Assembly: GCA_021414115.1 (NCBI GenBank) | Contig: JAIOPD010000097.1 | Span: 17,092 to 81,091 of the forward strand | Direction: 5' to 3' | DNA: 64,000 bases | Origin: Planctomycetia bacterium | GTDB taxonomy: Bacteria > Planctomycetota > Planctomycetia > Pirellulales > UBA1268 | Part shown: positions 1 through 9,840 of the stretch, piece by piece | Position numbering within the stretch: the stretch's first letter is position 1 | How the letters are laid out: every line of letters begins with the position of its first letter | The notes under the pieces: generated by a model | The model's database searches: none | Seen by the model: only the letters and a program-made list of their open reading frames with translations | Told to the model about the DNA's origin: nothing | Made by a program: the position numbers and the translations under genes

Positions 1-741
1 TCGGAGACGCCATCCCGAGAAGGATGATGCATCGTCATCGTTGAACGCCAAGGCAGTCCGCCCTGCCAGCTCGCCGATCACGGCGGAGTCGGTGTCGCTG
101 CCAAACCGCTCCCACACGGTCATCGTCTCATCGCATGGAAACTCCCCGACCACGGCACCCGCGCCCGGGCGGGAGCCCAGCTTCCGAACGGTGAGCCCGT
201 CGATCGCCAAGACCCCGATCGTGGAAAATGGGCCTCCTGACCAGAGTGCGACGCCGATGCTCCGCGTCCCTTCAGGCACCGTGAATGTGCCAGCGCCGCG
301 GCTGGGTGACGACGCCGGGAGCGTGCCGCGCCAACCCACGCTCTTGCCGACCATGAAAAACTCGAACATCCCGGTGTGCTTGTACTCCGGGCTCGGGCCA
401 AAGCAGATCACGCTCAGCCGCATTTGTCGGTCGATGTCGTGCCAGTCGGCATCCACGGGCTCGAGTTTATAGAGCAGCCGGGTGCCCGCCGGCCCGGCCT
501 TGGTGACGCCGAAGGGCTCGAAGGAGATGAACAGATCCGCCTGCTGCGAGGGCGGGAGCCGAATCACGCCGTTCGCCGGCAGGCTCGCCGGCGTTCCATT
601 CACCGACAATGCGACGATGCGGGCGACCGCATCGGGGGCAACCTGTGGCTCCACCTGAGCCCGGGCAGGGACCATCCAGATCGTCAGCGCGATCAGCGCT
701 GCGATGCCCTGCGGCCTGACTGATGGTGAAGTCACGTCCAT
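1..741 (-). CDS. N-terminal part of exported sensor-like protein (partial)
   Basis: This leftward reading frame has no stop from its ATG to the window edge, giving 247 residues of an incomplete protein. It begins with a hydrophobic signal segment (residues about 10-28, ending ARA). The part after it contains the stretch YKLEPVDADW, which resembles the Y-x-L-x-G-x-D-x-x-W signature near the front of planctomycete and opitutal sensor histidine kinases. It also has a beta-sandwich-like continuation (WRGTLPASS, TVPEGTRSIGV, GVLAIDGLTV). The kinase portion, if it exists, lies outside the window. GGGG at 6-9 bases upstream supports this ATG. It is divergent from the giant surface-protein operon, which would suit a regulator of that locus, but this is inference. 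Reading frames on the opposite strand here look like shadows. Confidence 0.55.
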   Translation of the reverse strand, partial: MDVTSPSVRPQGIAALIALTIWMVPARAQVEPQVAPDAVARIVALSVNGTPASLPANGVIRLPPSQQADLFISFEPFGVTKAGPAGTRLLYKLEPVDADWHDIDRQMRLSVICFGPSPEYKHTGMFEFFMVGKSVGWRGTLPASSPSRGAGTFTVPEGTRSIGVALWSGGPFSTIGVLAIDGLTVRKLGSRPGAGAVVGEFPCDETMTVWERFGSDTDSAVIGELAGRTALAFNDDDASSFSGWRLR

Positions 742-979
742 GGTTTCCCCGAGCAAGTCATTATGAGGTAGGGAAACCCTCGCTGCACCCCTGGGTCGCA
801 GCCCAGTGCGATGCGGCATCCTCCCGAACATCGACCGCAACCAGGAAAGATGGTCGGTGGTCTGGCGATGCGCATGGCCAGTTTTGGCTATTTAGCCGTC
901 TGCCGGCGGTCCTATGATTTTGTTGGGGGTGTCGTCTACCCCCGAAAGCATGGAACCAGCCAGCGACCGAGGAACTGCC

Positions 980-3900
980 ATGGTCTCCTTCGCCACCCCA
1001 CGCACCGAGGTGTTTTCCACCTTCCGGCGTGGAGCACGAGTGCTCGCCACGGCGCTCCTCGTTTTGATGGGACGCGGCGGTGAGGCCACGGCGGCTGATA
1101 TCTCCCTGTTTCAAAGCGACCCCCTTGGCCAGAGCTCGTTCAATACGGGCACGAGCTGGAACGGAGGCGCCGTGCCGACCGCCGGGAACAACTACTTCAC
1201 CGGCGCCTACACCCTCCGCACCCCGAATGATTCCTCCAGCGATTTCACGTTCGCGGGCGATGCGCTGACCATCGACGTGTCCGGGGCGCTTCGCTACGTG
1301 GGGCTCGCCAATTCGACGCCGGTGATCACCATCAACAACCTGATCATGGACGGCGGCCTGCTCATCAACGGGGCCAACGAGATCGCCTCCGGCACCTCGA
1401 CGCTGACCCTCTCCGGCTCGATGACGCTCAAGTCGAACTCCGGCCTCAACCTCGGCAGTGCCGACAGCATGCAGCACAACGTGGTGCTGAATTCGACGCT
1501 CACCGGGACGGGCGGCTTCTACATCGGCACGTCGACCGTGTCGGGGTCGATCAACCCGGTGTCGACGGTGACCATCAACGGCAACAACAGTGGATTCAGC
1601 GGCGGTTTTTTCCTCAGCCGCAACTACACCGACAAGCTTGGCGGCACGGTCATCCTCAACGGCACCAACGCGACCTATCCGCAGATCATGTCGTCGGCGA
1701 CGATCCGGCTCGGGCATGTCAACGCGCTGGGCACGGGCCAGCTCGGCATCGACGCGGGCACTGTCGATCTCAATGGTTTTTCTGCCTCGATCGGCAGCCT
1801 CTCGGGCGCGGGCGGGGCGATCGTCAACAACGGCGGGGGCGCCCTGACGTTCACGGTGGGCAACGACAACACGACTTCCAGCTACTCCGGCTCGATCCTG
1901 GACCGCACCTCCGGCGCGGGCACGCTGGCCCTGACGAAGGTGGGCAACGGCGTGCTGACGCTGTCCGGGAGCAATTCCTACACGGGGGGCACGCGGATCA
2001 ACGCCGGCGTGCTGGCCTTCGGCCACACGAGCGCTCTCGGCACGGGCACGGTCACGATCGGCAGCGGCACGCTGCGGGCCGCGGTGTCGGGCACCGTGGC
2101 CAACCCCATCGCCACGAACGGCTCTTGGATCGACAGCAACGGCAATACCGTCCGGCTCTCCGGCGTGATCAGCGGGTCCAACGGCCTGACCAAAGCGGCG
2201 ACCTCGGGCACGCTCACGCTCGCGGGTGACAACACGTTCACCGGTAATGTCGTCGTCGACGGGACCGGCTCTTCGAGCGTTCTCGTAGCCACGCGGAACA
2301 CGTCGCTCGGCACGGGCACCAAGACCGTCACCGTCACAGGATTCGATCGAACGCTCGCCCTTGACGGCAGCGGCGGCAACATCACGCTGGGCAGCAACAT
2401 CAGTTACTCGCTCAGCAACTTTACAACGCAGGCTCTCTGGAATCTTGCCGGTAATAATACCATTTCCGGGTCGATCTCCATGACCGTTGGCGGCGGCGAC
2501 ACGTTCATCCGGAGCGATGCCGGCTCACTAACGCTGGCGGGAAACATCGGCGTGTCGTCCGCCAATCTGAGAATTCTCACGCTCACCGGCTCGGCCGGCG
2601 GCACCGTCAGCGGGACCCTCTGGAATGGGAATGGCACGACGGCGCTCGCCAAGACGGGGGCCGGCACATGGACGCTCTCCGGGTCGAACACCTACACGGG
2701 CGGCACGCAGATCAACGCCGGCGTGCTCGCTATCACCAACACGAGCGCCCTCGGCACGGGCACGGTGACGATCAGCAGCGGCACGCTGCGAGCCACGATG
2801 TCGGGCACCTTGGCCAACCCCATCGCCGCGAACGCCGCCAGGGTCGACACGAGTGGCAATGCGGTCAGACTCTCCGGGGTGATCAGCGGGTCCAATGGCT
2901 TCACAAAAGTCGCCACGTCGGGCACGCTCACGCTCGCAGGTGACAACACCTTCACCGGTGACGTGACCCTCGACGGGAGCACGACGATTTCGCCCGCGAG
3001 CGTCCTCGTGGTGACACGGAACTCGTCGCTCGGCACGGGCGCCAAGACCGTGTCCGTTGCCGGCTACGGTAAGACGCTGATTCTCGACGGCAGCGGTGGC
3101 GACATCACGCTGGGCAGCACCATCGGCTTCGCGTTGAGCAATGACGGAGGTCCATCCCAGGCGCTTCTGAATCTTGCGGGTAACAACACCATTTCCGGAT
3201 CTATCGGGATGACCTCGGGCGGAGGTGGCACAATCATCCAGAGTGACGCCGGATCGCTGACGCTGGCGGGAAACATCAGTTCCAACACGGGTTTGCGGAG
3301 GTTGACGCTGACCGGTTCGGCCGGCGGTACGGTAAGCGGCAATGTTGGGAACGGCGTCGGCACCGTGGGGATCACCAAGACGGGGGCCGGCACGTGGACG
3401 CTCTCCGGCTCGAACACTTATTCCAGCACGACGACCGGGTCGGCGGGCGTACTGATTTTCGGCAGGCAGGCCGCTCTGTACGGAGGGACGACGGCTAGCT
3501 GGACCAAATCGAACATCACCTTCGAGTCGGGTGCCACTCTCGGCGTGCGGGTCGGCGATGCGGCGGGCGGTTTCTTCGATTCCACGGCCGTGGACACGCT
3601 GCTCGGGGCCGGCGGTCTCGGGGCGAGCGATGCCACGTCGGGCCTCAAGAGCGGGGCTCTGTTCGCCTTCGACACGACGAACGCGACAGGTGGCTCATTC
3701 ACGTACGCCTCCACGATCGCGAACTCCAACAGTGGCAGCAACGTGCTCGGCATCGTCAAACTCGGCTCCGGCACGCTCACGCTCTCCGCGAGCAACACCT
3801 ACACGGGGGGCGCGACCGTGAGCGTCGGCCGCCTCACGCTCGGCCAAGCCAATGCCCTGGGCCCAGGCACCGCAACGGTCTCTGGCGGTGAATTGAATAT

Positions 3901-6900
3901 CGCGACATACGCTCCGAGTGTTGCCGGCTTCCGGATCACCAGCGGCACGCTCCTTGGCACCGGCACGCTGACGAGCAGCTCGACCTACGATGTGCAGGCG
4001 GGCACGGTACTTGCCAACCTCGGCGGAAGCGTGGGGCTGACGAAGTCTACCGCCAACACGGTCACGCTCGCTGGCAACAATACCTACTCGGGAGTGACGA
4101 CCGTCTCGGCAGGCACGCTCGCGCTCGGCAGCGGTGGCACCGCCGGATCCGTGGCGGGTAACATCACCAACAACGCCGCCTTGGTATTCAACCGATCCGA
4201 CAACATCACGTATTCGGGCGTCATCAGTGGGTCGGGGAGTGTCCAGAAGCTTGGCGCCAGCACGCTCACGCTGGGCGGATCGGCGACCACCGTCGGGAGC
4301 CTGCTAGTGGGCTTCAATGACACGTCCAGTGGCACCAATACGCTCGCAGTCGCCGCTGCGTCGGCCGTGTCGATCGGCACCGGAGCGAGCGACCAACTTG
4401 GCGTCGGCATCTGGGGCGTCGACATGCCATCCACCGTGACGAGCGTCCTAGATCTTCGCAACGCCACGAGCCTCACGATCAATGTCGGCAGAATCCGCGT
4501 CGGCGTGAACGATACGACCGGGTCGACGAACAGCGCCAAAAGTGCCCTCCTCCAACTTCCCGGTTCGGCCACGATCACGTCCGCGACATCGTTCGTGATC
4601 GGTGATTCCGGTGCTCCTCTGGGGCTCAATAACGAAAGCGTCACCACGACCGGTACGGGCACGATCACCCTCCGCACGCCGACCATGACGATCGGGGCGA
4701 GCAAAGCGACGGGCTCGTTCACGCTCGGTGTCGGTACGCTCGACCTCGCCGGAACAGCTGGTGGCCGTGCCTCGTTGGCTGTGGGCGATTTTTCCAACAG
4801 TTCCGCCGCGACGGGCAGTAGCTTTGCAGGCACGGCCGACTTCTCGGCCGGTACGCTCGTTGCTTCACTCAGCAGCCTCGTCGTCGGGCGAATGAATCAG
4901 GCTCTCGCGGGTTCCGAAGCAGCCACGCTGACGCTCGGCACGAGTGCCTCCAACCGGCTCGACATCAGCGGGGCCGCCGCCACCAACGGTGCGGTCATGG
5001 TCATCGGCCGCAACCTCAACGCGGGCACCGGCCTAGCTTCGGGCACCGTGACGATTGGCAACCTCGACTCCGCCAGCCAGATCGTGGCCACCGACAACGG
5101 CACGGCGATCCTCCTCGGCTCGCGGACGAGCACCGGCCCGGCCGCAGGCACGCTCAACCTCAACGGCGGCACGCTCACGATCACGACCACAGGCACCGGC
5201 ATCACCGGCGGCTCCGGGACGAGCACCGTCAACTTCAACGGCACCACGCTGCGAGCAGGAGCTACGAGTGCCAACTGGATCACGGGCCTGACCACGGCCA
5301 ACGTGCAGGCCGGCGGCGCGTTGTTCGACACGAATGCGTTCAATGTCACGGTCGCCCAGGCTTTCAGCGGCACCGGCGGACTCACGAAGCTCGGCGCGGG
5401 CACGCTCACGCTCACCGGAAGCAGCACTTATTCCGGTCAGACGAGAGTTTCCAGTGGCGTGCTCGCCCTCGGCGCGGCCAACGCCGTCTCCAACCAGAGC
5501 AACCTGCTCGTGAACGGGGGCTCGTTCGACCTCGCTACATTCAATGACACGGTCGGCACGGTCACGCTCACAAGCGGCTCGATCCTCGGTTCAGGCACGC
5601 TCACCGGCTCGAGCTACGACGTCCGGGCCGGCACCGTGCTTGCGATCCTTGGCGGAACCGCGGGCCTCACGAAGTCCACCGCCGGCACCGTCACGCTCTC
5701 GGGCGCCAACACCTACTCGGGTGCGACGATCATCCAGACGGGCACGCTCCTCACCGGGATCGCCAACGCCATCTCCGGCAATTCCGCGATCACGATCGGC
5801 AGCGCGGCCAGCCGCGGCTTCCTGGAAATCGACCATCCTCTGTCGATCTCGAGCCTCACGTTCACAGGCTCCGGCGGCGACATCTCGAGTCTGAGCACTG
5901 GCACGGCCACGTTCTTTGCGACCAGCGGCACGGCCACGATCACCGTGCTCGGCGGCACCAATGCCTTCCACGCCAATGCCACGCTCGCCTCGCCCACGGT
6001 CGTGGACGTGGCCAGCAACGCCCTTTTCAGCTTTCATAACAACCTTGCCGGCGGCGCGAGCCTGACGAAGTCGGGCGCCGGCACGATGGAACTCACCTCA
6101 GCCGACAACGACCAGCTCTCGGGCAACCTGTTCATCACCGCCGGCCGGGTAAATATCGGGTCCGGCATGAACCAGATCGGCACCGGCACGACCACGCTCT
6201 CGGGCGGGTCGATCATCGATCTCGGCGGCCAATCCTTCACCGACCGGATTGTTGTGCTCAACGGCACGATTCTGAACGCCGGTGGCACTGCCACTACCAC
6301 GACGATCGCAGGCCCCTCGACGATCAGCGGCACGACCACGCTCCTGGGCACCTACAACATCACCTCCACCGGCAGTGCCCGGTTCGAGTCGGTCGTGGGC
6401 AACGGATCCTCGATTATGAACGTGAACGTGAACTCCGGTGGCGGCACCGGCGGCCAGGCGGTCTTCGCCAGCGCCGTATCGGGCTCGGCAAATGTCACTG
6501 TCTACGCTGGTGGCACGGCAACGTTCGCCGACACGGTGAGTGGCTATGTGATCTCGCACGGCGCGAGCACGTTCAACGGCAGCTTCCTTTCCGAGGCACA
6601 GGTGCAAGGCGGCGGCTCGGCCACGTTCGCGGGTGCCACGGGCGCGGCATCGACCGTCGCGATCGCCTCCGGCGGCCGGGCGAGTTTCGCAGGGACGGTG
6701 GCGGGCCAGGTGAACGTCTCGGGATCGGCGACGTTTGGCTCGGCGAGCAGCCTGACCGGCAGCCTTTATACGGGCGTCGGCGGGGTGGCGACGCTCGACA
6801 ACGTCGCATCTGCGATCGCCGTCGGGATCCACAACGACGGCCAGCTCATCGTGAACCGAACGAGTGGCAACCAGACGATCTCCGGTTTGATTCAAGGGTC

Positions 6901-8497
6901 GGGCAGCCTTGTGAAGCAGGGGGCCGGCCTGCTCGTGCTCGACGGCCCAAATAGCGGCTACTCGGGCAGCGTCACGATCACGGGCGGCACGATCCAGGCG
7001 GGCAACGGCAACGCTCTTGGCACCGGCGCCGTGGCGGTCAATGCCGGCGGCCTCGATCTCAAGGGCAACACGGTGTCGATCGGCACGCTTTCCGGTTCGG
7101 CGGGAGCGAGCATCCAGTCGAGCGCCGGTGCGGCCCGGCTCGTGTCGCAGGCGACCGGCGACTCGACGTTCGCGGGCGTGATCTCGGACGGCGCCGGCAC
7201 GGTCGGCTTCACGAAGAACGGCGCCGGCAGGCTCACGTTTGCAGCCGCTCAAACGTATACCGGCAGCACGATCGTCTCGAGCGGCGTGCTCGCCTTGGGT
7301 GCGGCGAATGCCATCGCCAACCAGAGCAACCTGTCCGTGAGCGGCGGCTCATTCGATCTCGCCACGTTCAATAACACGGTCGGCGCGGTCACGCTCACAA
7401 GCGGCTCGATCATCGGATCCGGCACGCTCTCCGGCTCGAGCTACGCCCTCCAGGGTGGTCAAGTGACCGCCAGGCTTGGCCCAGGTGCGATCACGGTATC
7501 TACCGGCACCATCACGCTCGGCTCAGCCGGCCGGCTGAACTCGGCTTCCGGCCTGACGATCTCAAGCGGCCAGCTCACGCTCGGCGGCAGCGAGTCGGTG
7601 GCGAGCTTGGTAATCACCGGCGGCATCCTGGGTGGCGTGGGCAACACGCTCACGAGCGCCGCGTTCTACGACGTCCAGGCAGGTAGTGTGCTTGCGAACC
7701 TCGGCGGCTCTGTCGGCCTCACGAAGTCCACGGGCGGCACCGTCGTGCTCTCCGGTGCCAACACCTACTCCGGCCAGACGACAGTTTCGAGCGGCGTGCT
7801 CGCGATGGCCGCGAACGGGTCGTTTGCCAATAGCCAGACGATCGTCGTGGGCGATGCCGGTTCGAGCGGTGCAGTGCTCGACCTCACGGCGAAGAGCGGC
7901 ACCTTCGCCTTCGGCAGCGACCAGACGCTCAAGGGCGGCGGCACGATCACGCTCGCATCGAACACGGTGCTCAACGTGCAGGGCACGTTCTCACCGGGCA
8001 ACAGCCCGGGCCTATTCACCTACGACGGCGGCACGACGCTGCTCTCCGGCACGTCGATCATGGAGATCTTCGGTACGACTCGGGCCACGCAGGCATCGCA
8101 CGATTCAGGGTTCTACGACGCAGTAAACATCATCAACGGCAGCATCCTGAACTTCAACGACAGCGCGCTGACGCTCGATTTCAACCAGTCGTTTGCCGAC
8201 TTCTCCACGTTTGCCCTGTTCATGCCCAGCGGTTCGTCGAGCCTGCTGGGCACCTTTGGGTCGGTCAACGTCATCGGCTCGGCCTACACCGGCCTGAACT
8301 GGACGAGCGGCACTAGCGGCGTATGGATGTCCTCGGCCACCACGGGCGGCCAGACGCTGGAGTTCAATCCTACGACCGGCGTGCTCGTGATCGTGCCCGA
8401 GCCGGGTTCGCTCGCACTCGCCGCGGCAGGGCTCGGCGCCTTGGGTGGTGTGATATGGAAGCGGAGGCGGCTGGCTGGAGCCGGCTTGACGACATGA
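980..8497 (+). CDS. Giant PEP-CTERM autotransporter-associated beta-strand repeat protein
   Basis: The protein has 2,505 residues. A basic N-terminus and hydrophobic segment (TALLVLMG, then TAADIS) form a signal peptide. The body is Gly/Ser/Thr/Asn-rich and made of repeats of the form [13 protein letters not shown]-x-I-x-AGVL-ALGTG, typical of the autotransporter-associated beta-strand (PATR) family, so a long beta-helix on the cell surface is expected. There is no autotransporter barrel. Instead the C-terminus ([11 protein letters not shown], a hydrophobic helix, then KRRR) is a classic PEP-CTERM sorting signal, which is cut by an exosortase. An exosortase lies at 40408-41577. I chose ATG 980 because GAGGA sits 6 bases upstream and the signal peptide starts there. 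An earlier in-frame ATG (914) lies inside a TATGAT box (913-918) that may be the -10 element. The gene overlaps the pseudopilin gene by 4 bp. The role is probably adhesion or scaffolding of polysaccharide. Confidence 0.93.
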   Translation: MVSFATPRTEVFSTFRRGARVLATALLVLMGRGGEATAADISLFQSDPLGQSSFNTGTSWNGGAVPTAGNNYFTGAYTLRTPNDSSSDFTFAGDALTIDVSGALRYVGLANSTPVITINNLIMDGGLLINGANEIASGTSTLTLSGSMTLKSNSGLNLGSADSMQHNVVLNSTLTGTGGFYIGTSTVSGSINPVSTVTINGNNSGFSGGFFLSRNYTDKLGGTVILNGTNATYPQIMSSATIRLGHVNALGTGQLGIDAGTVDLNGFSASIGSLSGAGGAIVNNGGGALTFTVGNDNTTSSYSGSILDRTSGAGTLALTKVGNGVLTLSGSNSYTGGTRINAGVLAFGHTSALGTGTVTIGSGTLRAAVSGTVANPIATNGSWIDSNGNTVRLSGVISGSNGLTKAATSGTLTLAGDNTFTGNVVVDGTGSSSVLVATRNTSLGTGTKTVTVTGFDRTLALDGSGGNITLGSNISYSLSNFTTQALWNLAGNNTISGSISMTVGGGDTFIRSDAGSLTLAGNIGVSSANLRILTLTGSAGGTVSGTLWNGNGTTALAKTGAGTWTLSGSNTYTGGTQINAGVLAITNTSALGTGTVTISSGTLRATMSGTLANPIAANAARVDTSGNAVRLSGVISGSNGFTKVATSGTLTLAGDNTFTGDVTLDGSTTISPASVLVVTRNSSLGTGAKTVSVAGYGKTLILDGSGGDITLGSTIGFALSNDGGPSQALLNLAGNNTISGSIGMTSGGGGTIIQSDAGSLTLAGNISSNTGLRRLTLTGSAGGTVSGNVGNGVGTVGITKTGAGTWTLSGSNTYSSTTTGSAGVLIFGRQAALYGGTTASWTKSNITFESGATLGVRVGDAAGGFFDSTAVDTLLGAGGLGASDATSGLKSGALFAFDTTNATGGSFTYASTIANSNSGSNVLGIVKLGSGTLTLSASNTYTGGATVSVGRLTLGQANALGPGTATVSGGELNIATYAPSVAGFRITSGTLLGTGTLTSSSTYDVQAGTVLANLGGSVGLTKSTANTVTLAGNNTYSGVTTVSAGTLALGSGGTAGSVAGNITNNAALVFNRSDNITYSGVISGSGSVQKLGASTLTLGGSATTVGSLLVGFNDTSSGTNTLAVAAASAVSIGTGASDQLGVGIWGVDMPSTVTSVLDLRNATSLTINVGRIRVGVNDTTGSTNSAKSALLQLPGSATITSATSFVIGDSGAPLGLNNESVTTTGTGTITLRTPTMTIGASKATGSFTLGVGTLDLAGTAGGRASLAVGDFSNSSAATGSSFAGTADFSAGTLVASLSSLVVGRMNQALAGSEAATLTLGTSASNRLDISGAAATNGAVMVIGRNLNAGTGLASGTVTIGNLDSASQIVATDNGTAILLGSRTSTGPAAGTLNLNGGTLTITTTGTGITGGSGTSTVNFNGTTLRAGATSANWITGLTTANVQAGGALFDTNAFNVTVAQAFSGTGGLTKLGAGTLTLTGSSTYSGQTRVSSGVLALGAANAVSNQSNLLVNGGSFDLATFNDTVGTVTLTSGSILGSGTLTGSSYDVRAGTVLAILGGTAGLTKSTAGTVTLSGANTYSGATIIQTGTLLTGIANAISGNSAITIGSAASRGFLEIDHPLSISSLTFTGSGGDISSLSTGTATFFATSGTATITVLGGTNAFHANATLASPTVVDVASNALFSFHNNLAGGASLTKSGAGTMELTSADNDQLSGNLFITAGRVNIGSGMNQIGTGTTTLSGGSIIDLGGQSFTDRIVVLNGTILNAGGTATTTTIAGPSTISGTTTLLGTYNITSTGSARFESVVGNGSSIMNVNVNSGGGTGGQAVFASAVSGSANVTVYAGGTATFADTVSGYVISHGASTFNGSFLSEAQVQGGGSATFAGATGAASTVAIASGGRASFAGTVAGQVNVSGSATFGSASSLTGSLYTGVGGVATLDNVASAIAVGIHNDGQLIVNRTSGNQTISGLIQGSGSLVKQGAGLLVLDGPNSGYSGSVTITGGTIQAGNGNALGTGAVAVNAGGLDLKGNTVSIGTLSGSAGASIQSSAGAARLVSQATGDSTFAGVISDGAGTVGFTKNGAGRLTFAAAQTYTGSTIVSSGVLALGAANAIANQSNLSVSGGSFDLATFNNTVGAVTLTSGSIIGSGTLSGSSYALQGGQVTARLGPGAITVSTGTITLGSAGRLNSASGLTISSGQLTLGGSESVASLVITGGILGGVGNTLTSAAFYDVQAGSVLANLGGSVGLTKSTGGTVVLSGANTYSGQTTVSSGVLAMAANGSFANSQTIVVGDAGSSGAVLDLTAKSGTFAFGSDQTLKGGGTITLASNTVLNVQGTFSPGNSPGLFTYDGGTTLLSGTSIMEIFGTTRATQASHDSGFYDAVNIINGSILNFNDSALTLDFNQSFADFSTFALFMPSGSSSLLGTFGSVNVIGSAYTGLNWTSGTSGVWMSSATTGGQTLEFNPTTGVLVIVPEPGSLALAAAGLGALGGVIWKRRRLAGAGLTT
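1951..3392 (+). repeat. Tandem internal duplication (two units of about 720 bp)
   Basis: Inside the giant surface-protein gene two consecutive segments encode nearly the same order of motifs. Each starts at LSGSN-x-YTGGT-x-INAGVL, followed by [53 protein letters not shown]-like and [11 protein letters not shown] stretches. The second unit begins near 2668 and a third, incomplete start appears near 3393. The DNA is also visibly similar, which suggests recent duplication rather than convergent repeats. Unit edges are approximate. Confidence 0.7.
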
Positions 8498-9423
8498 GCA
8501 GCCGCACTCGTGCCGGCCTGACGTTGATCGAACTGCTTGTCGTCGTGGCGATCATCGGATTGTTGGTCGCCATGCTTCTGCCGGCCGTGCAATCTGCACG
8601 GGAGGCCGCGCGGCGGGTGCAGTGCCAAAACAACCTGAAGCAACAGGTGCTCGCCGTCCATGGCTACCACGGCTCCATCCGACGGCTGCCGCCCACGAGA
8701 ATCGCCGACCACAAGGCCACGTGGCTCGTGCTCATCCTGCCCTACATCGAGCAATCGGCCTTCTTCGCGGAGTGGGACCTCAACAAGTGTGTCTACGACA
8801 TGCCGGAGGCCACTCGGACACGCTCGGTGGCCGCCTATCTCTGCCCCAACCGCGGTTCGGGACGGATCTGCCATGCGACGACTGCTGATGCCACCCTCGA
8901 TACCCGGCACTCGGACCACGGTTCCGGACCCTACGCGATGGCCTGCGCTGACTATGCGGCCGTCTATGGGACGTGGACTCCCGCACACTTTAGTATCCCA
9001 ATGAATCTTACCGACGGCGCGATGGTCACCGGGCGGATCGATGACGGCACCCCCTTGGACGTCGCCCAAAACGTGCCCTCGACCCTCGCGAGGCCCTGGT
9101 TCTCGGTGACGAGTTTCGATCACATCCGTGACGGCCTCTCGAACACGCTCCTGCTTTCCGAAGTGACGCGTGGCACGGCGGATAGACGCGGCGGCGCCTA
9201 CAACGGCGACAGTAATGTCGGCGCGACGGGTGGCGCGAACAATCCAATCTCGATTACACCGACCGACTGGAATAACCGCATGGGCAGCGACCATCCGGGG
9301 GTCTGCCCGACGGCGTTCTGCGACGGCAGCATCAAGCCGCTGCGGGTGGAAATGGGGGCGATCACGCTCGGCCAGCTCGTGACTCGAAGCGGCGGCGAAA
9401 TTATCGCAGCGGAGGCATGGTAA
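8494..9423 (+). CDS. DUF1559 pseudopilin-like protein
   Basis: 309 residues. The N-terminus ([19 protein letters not shown] followed by [20 protein letters not shown]) is a type IV pilin/type II secretion pseudopilin leader: basic leader, Gly at -1, Glu at +5 and a long hydrophobic helix. It is followed by [14 protein letters not shown] and a C-terminal FCDGSIK, the usual marks of the planctomycete DUF1559 family. The function of DUF1559 proteins is unknown; a surface filament or secretion role is inferred from the leader. The ATG overlaps the stop of the PEP-CTERM gene (ATGA), so translation is probably coupled. A longer in-frame start would lie inside the upstream gene and would spoil the leader. 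The prepilin peptidase-like protein at 39381-40310 is the only candidate processing enzyme in the window. Confidence 0.92.
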   Translation: MSSRTRAGLTLIELLVVVAIIGLLVAMLLPAVQSAREAARRVQCQNNLKQQVLAVHGYHGSIRRLPPTRIADHKATWLVLILPYIEQSAFFAEWDLNKCVYDMPEATRTRSVAAYLCPNRGSGRICHATTADATLDTRHSDHGSGPYAMACADYAAVYGTWTPAHFSIPMNLTDGAMVTGRIDDGTPLDVAQNVPSTLARPWFSVTSFDHIRDGLSNTLLLSEVTRGTADRRGGAYNGDSNVGATGGANNPISITPTDWNNRMGSDHPGVCPTAFCDGSIKPLRVEMGAITLGQLVTRSGGEIIAAEAW

Positions 9424-9425
9424 GC

Positions 9426-9824
9426 ATGCTGTATCTGCGAAACATCAGCGCGGTCGTGCTCCTGGCAGCGGTTGCCGGATGCGGTGGAGAAGGTATGCAC
9501 GAAGTGACCGGCCGGCTGACCGGCCCGAACGGCGCACCGCTGCCCGAGATTCGCGTCGTCTTTATCGGAAAAGACACTTCGGTGACGGCAACGGCAACGA
9601 CGGCTACAGACGGAGTCTATCGTCTCGGCACACGGCGTCCTGGCGAAGGTTCACCCGCAGGCGACTACACGGTGCTCGCAGTGGACGACGTGCCATTCTC
9701 CGACAGTGCTCCATCACGGGCGCCCCGGATTGCCAAACGATATTCCGACCCCGCGCTCTCGGGGCTGGAGGCCTGCGTGAAGCCGGGCCGCAATCGCTTT
9801 GATTTTCAACTTGATCCGCAGTAA
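9426..9824 (+). CDS. Small lipoprotein with carboxypeptidase-regulatory-like fold
   Basis: 132 residues. The N-terminus ends in LLAAVAGCGG, a lipobox with Cys about 18 residues in, so the protein is likely lipid-anchored. The rest (VTGRLTGPNGAPLPEIRV, then TDGVYRLG, AGDYTVLAVDD) matches the Ig-like or transthyretin-like carboxypeptidase-regulatory domain. A small lipoprotein of this type directly behind a DUF1559 gene is a common planctomycete pair; its job is not known. GGAGG (9411-9415) is correctly spaced (10 bases) for ATG 9426 and too close to the alternative ATG at 9417, which decides the start. Confidence 0.82.
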   Translation: MLYLRNISAVVLLAAVAGCGGEGMHEVTGRLTGPNGAPLPEIRVVFIGKDTSVTATATTATDGVYRLGTRRPGEGSPAGDYTVLAVDDVPFSDSAPSRAPRIAKRYSDPALSGLEACVKPGRNRFDFQLDPQ

Positions 9825-9840
9825 TCCCGCGAGGGAATCG

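Noticed and set aside
761-2026. 421-codon leftward open frame
   Set aside because: It is Arg/Val/Ala/His-rich without a family pattern and is antisense to the start of the giant repeat gene, whose reading is clearly protein-like. It arises from GC-rich codon composition.
6098-7252. 384-codon leftward open frame inside the giant gene
   Set aside because: Composition (Arg/Ala/Asp/His) and the repeat-rich gene on the other strand show that it is a shadow.
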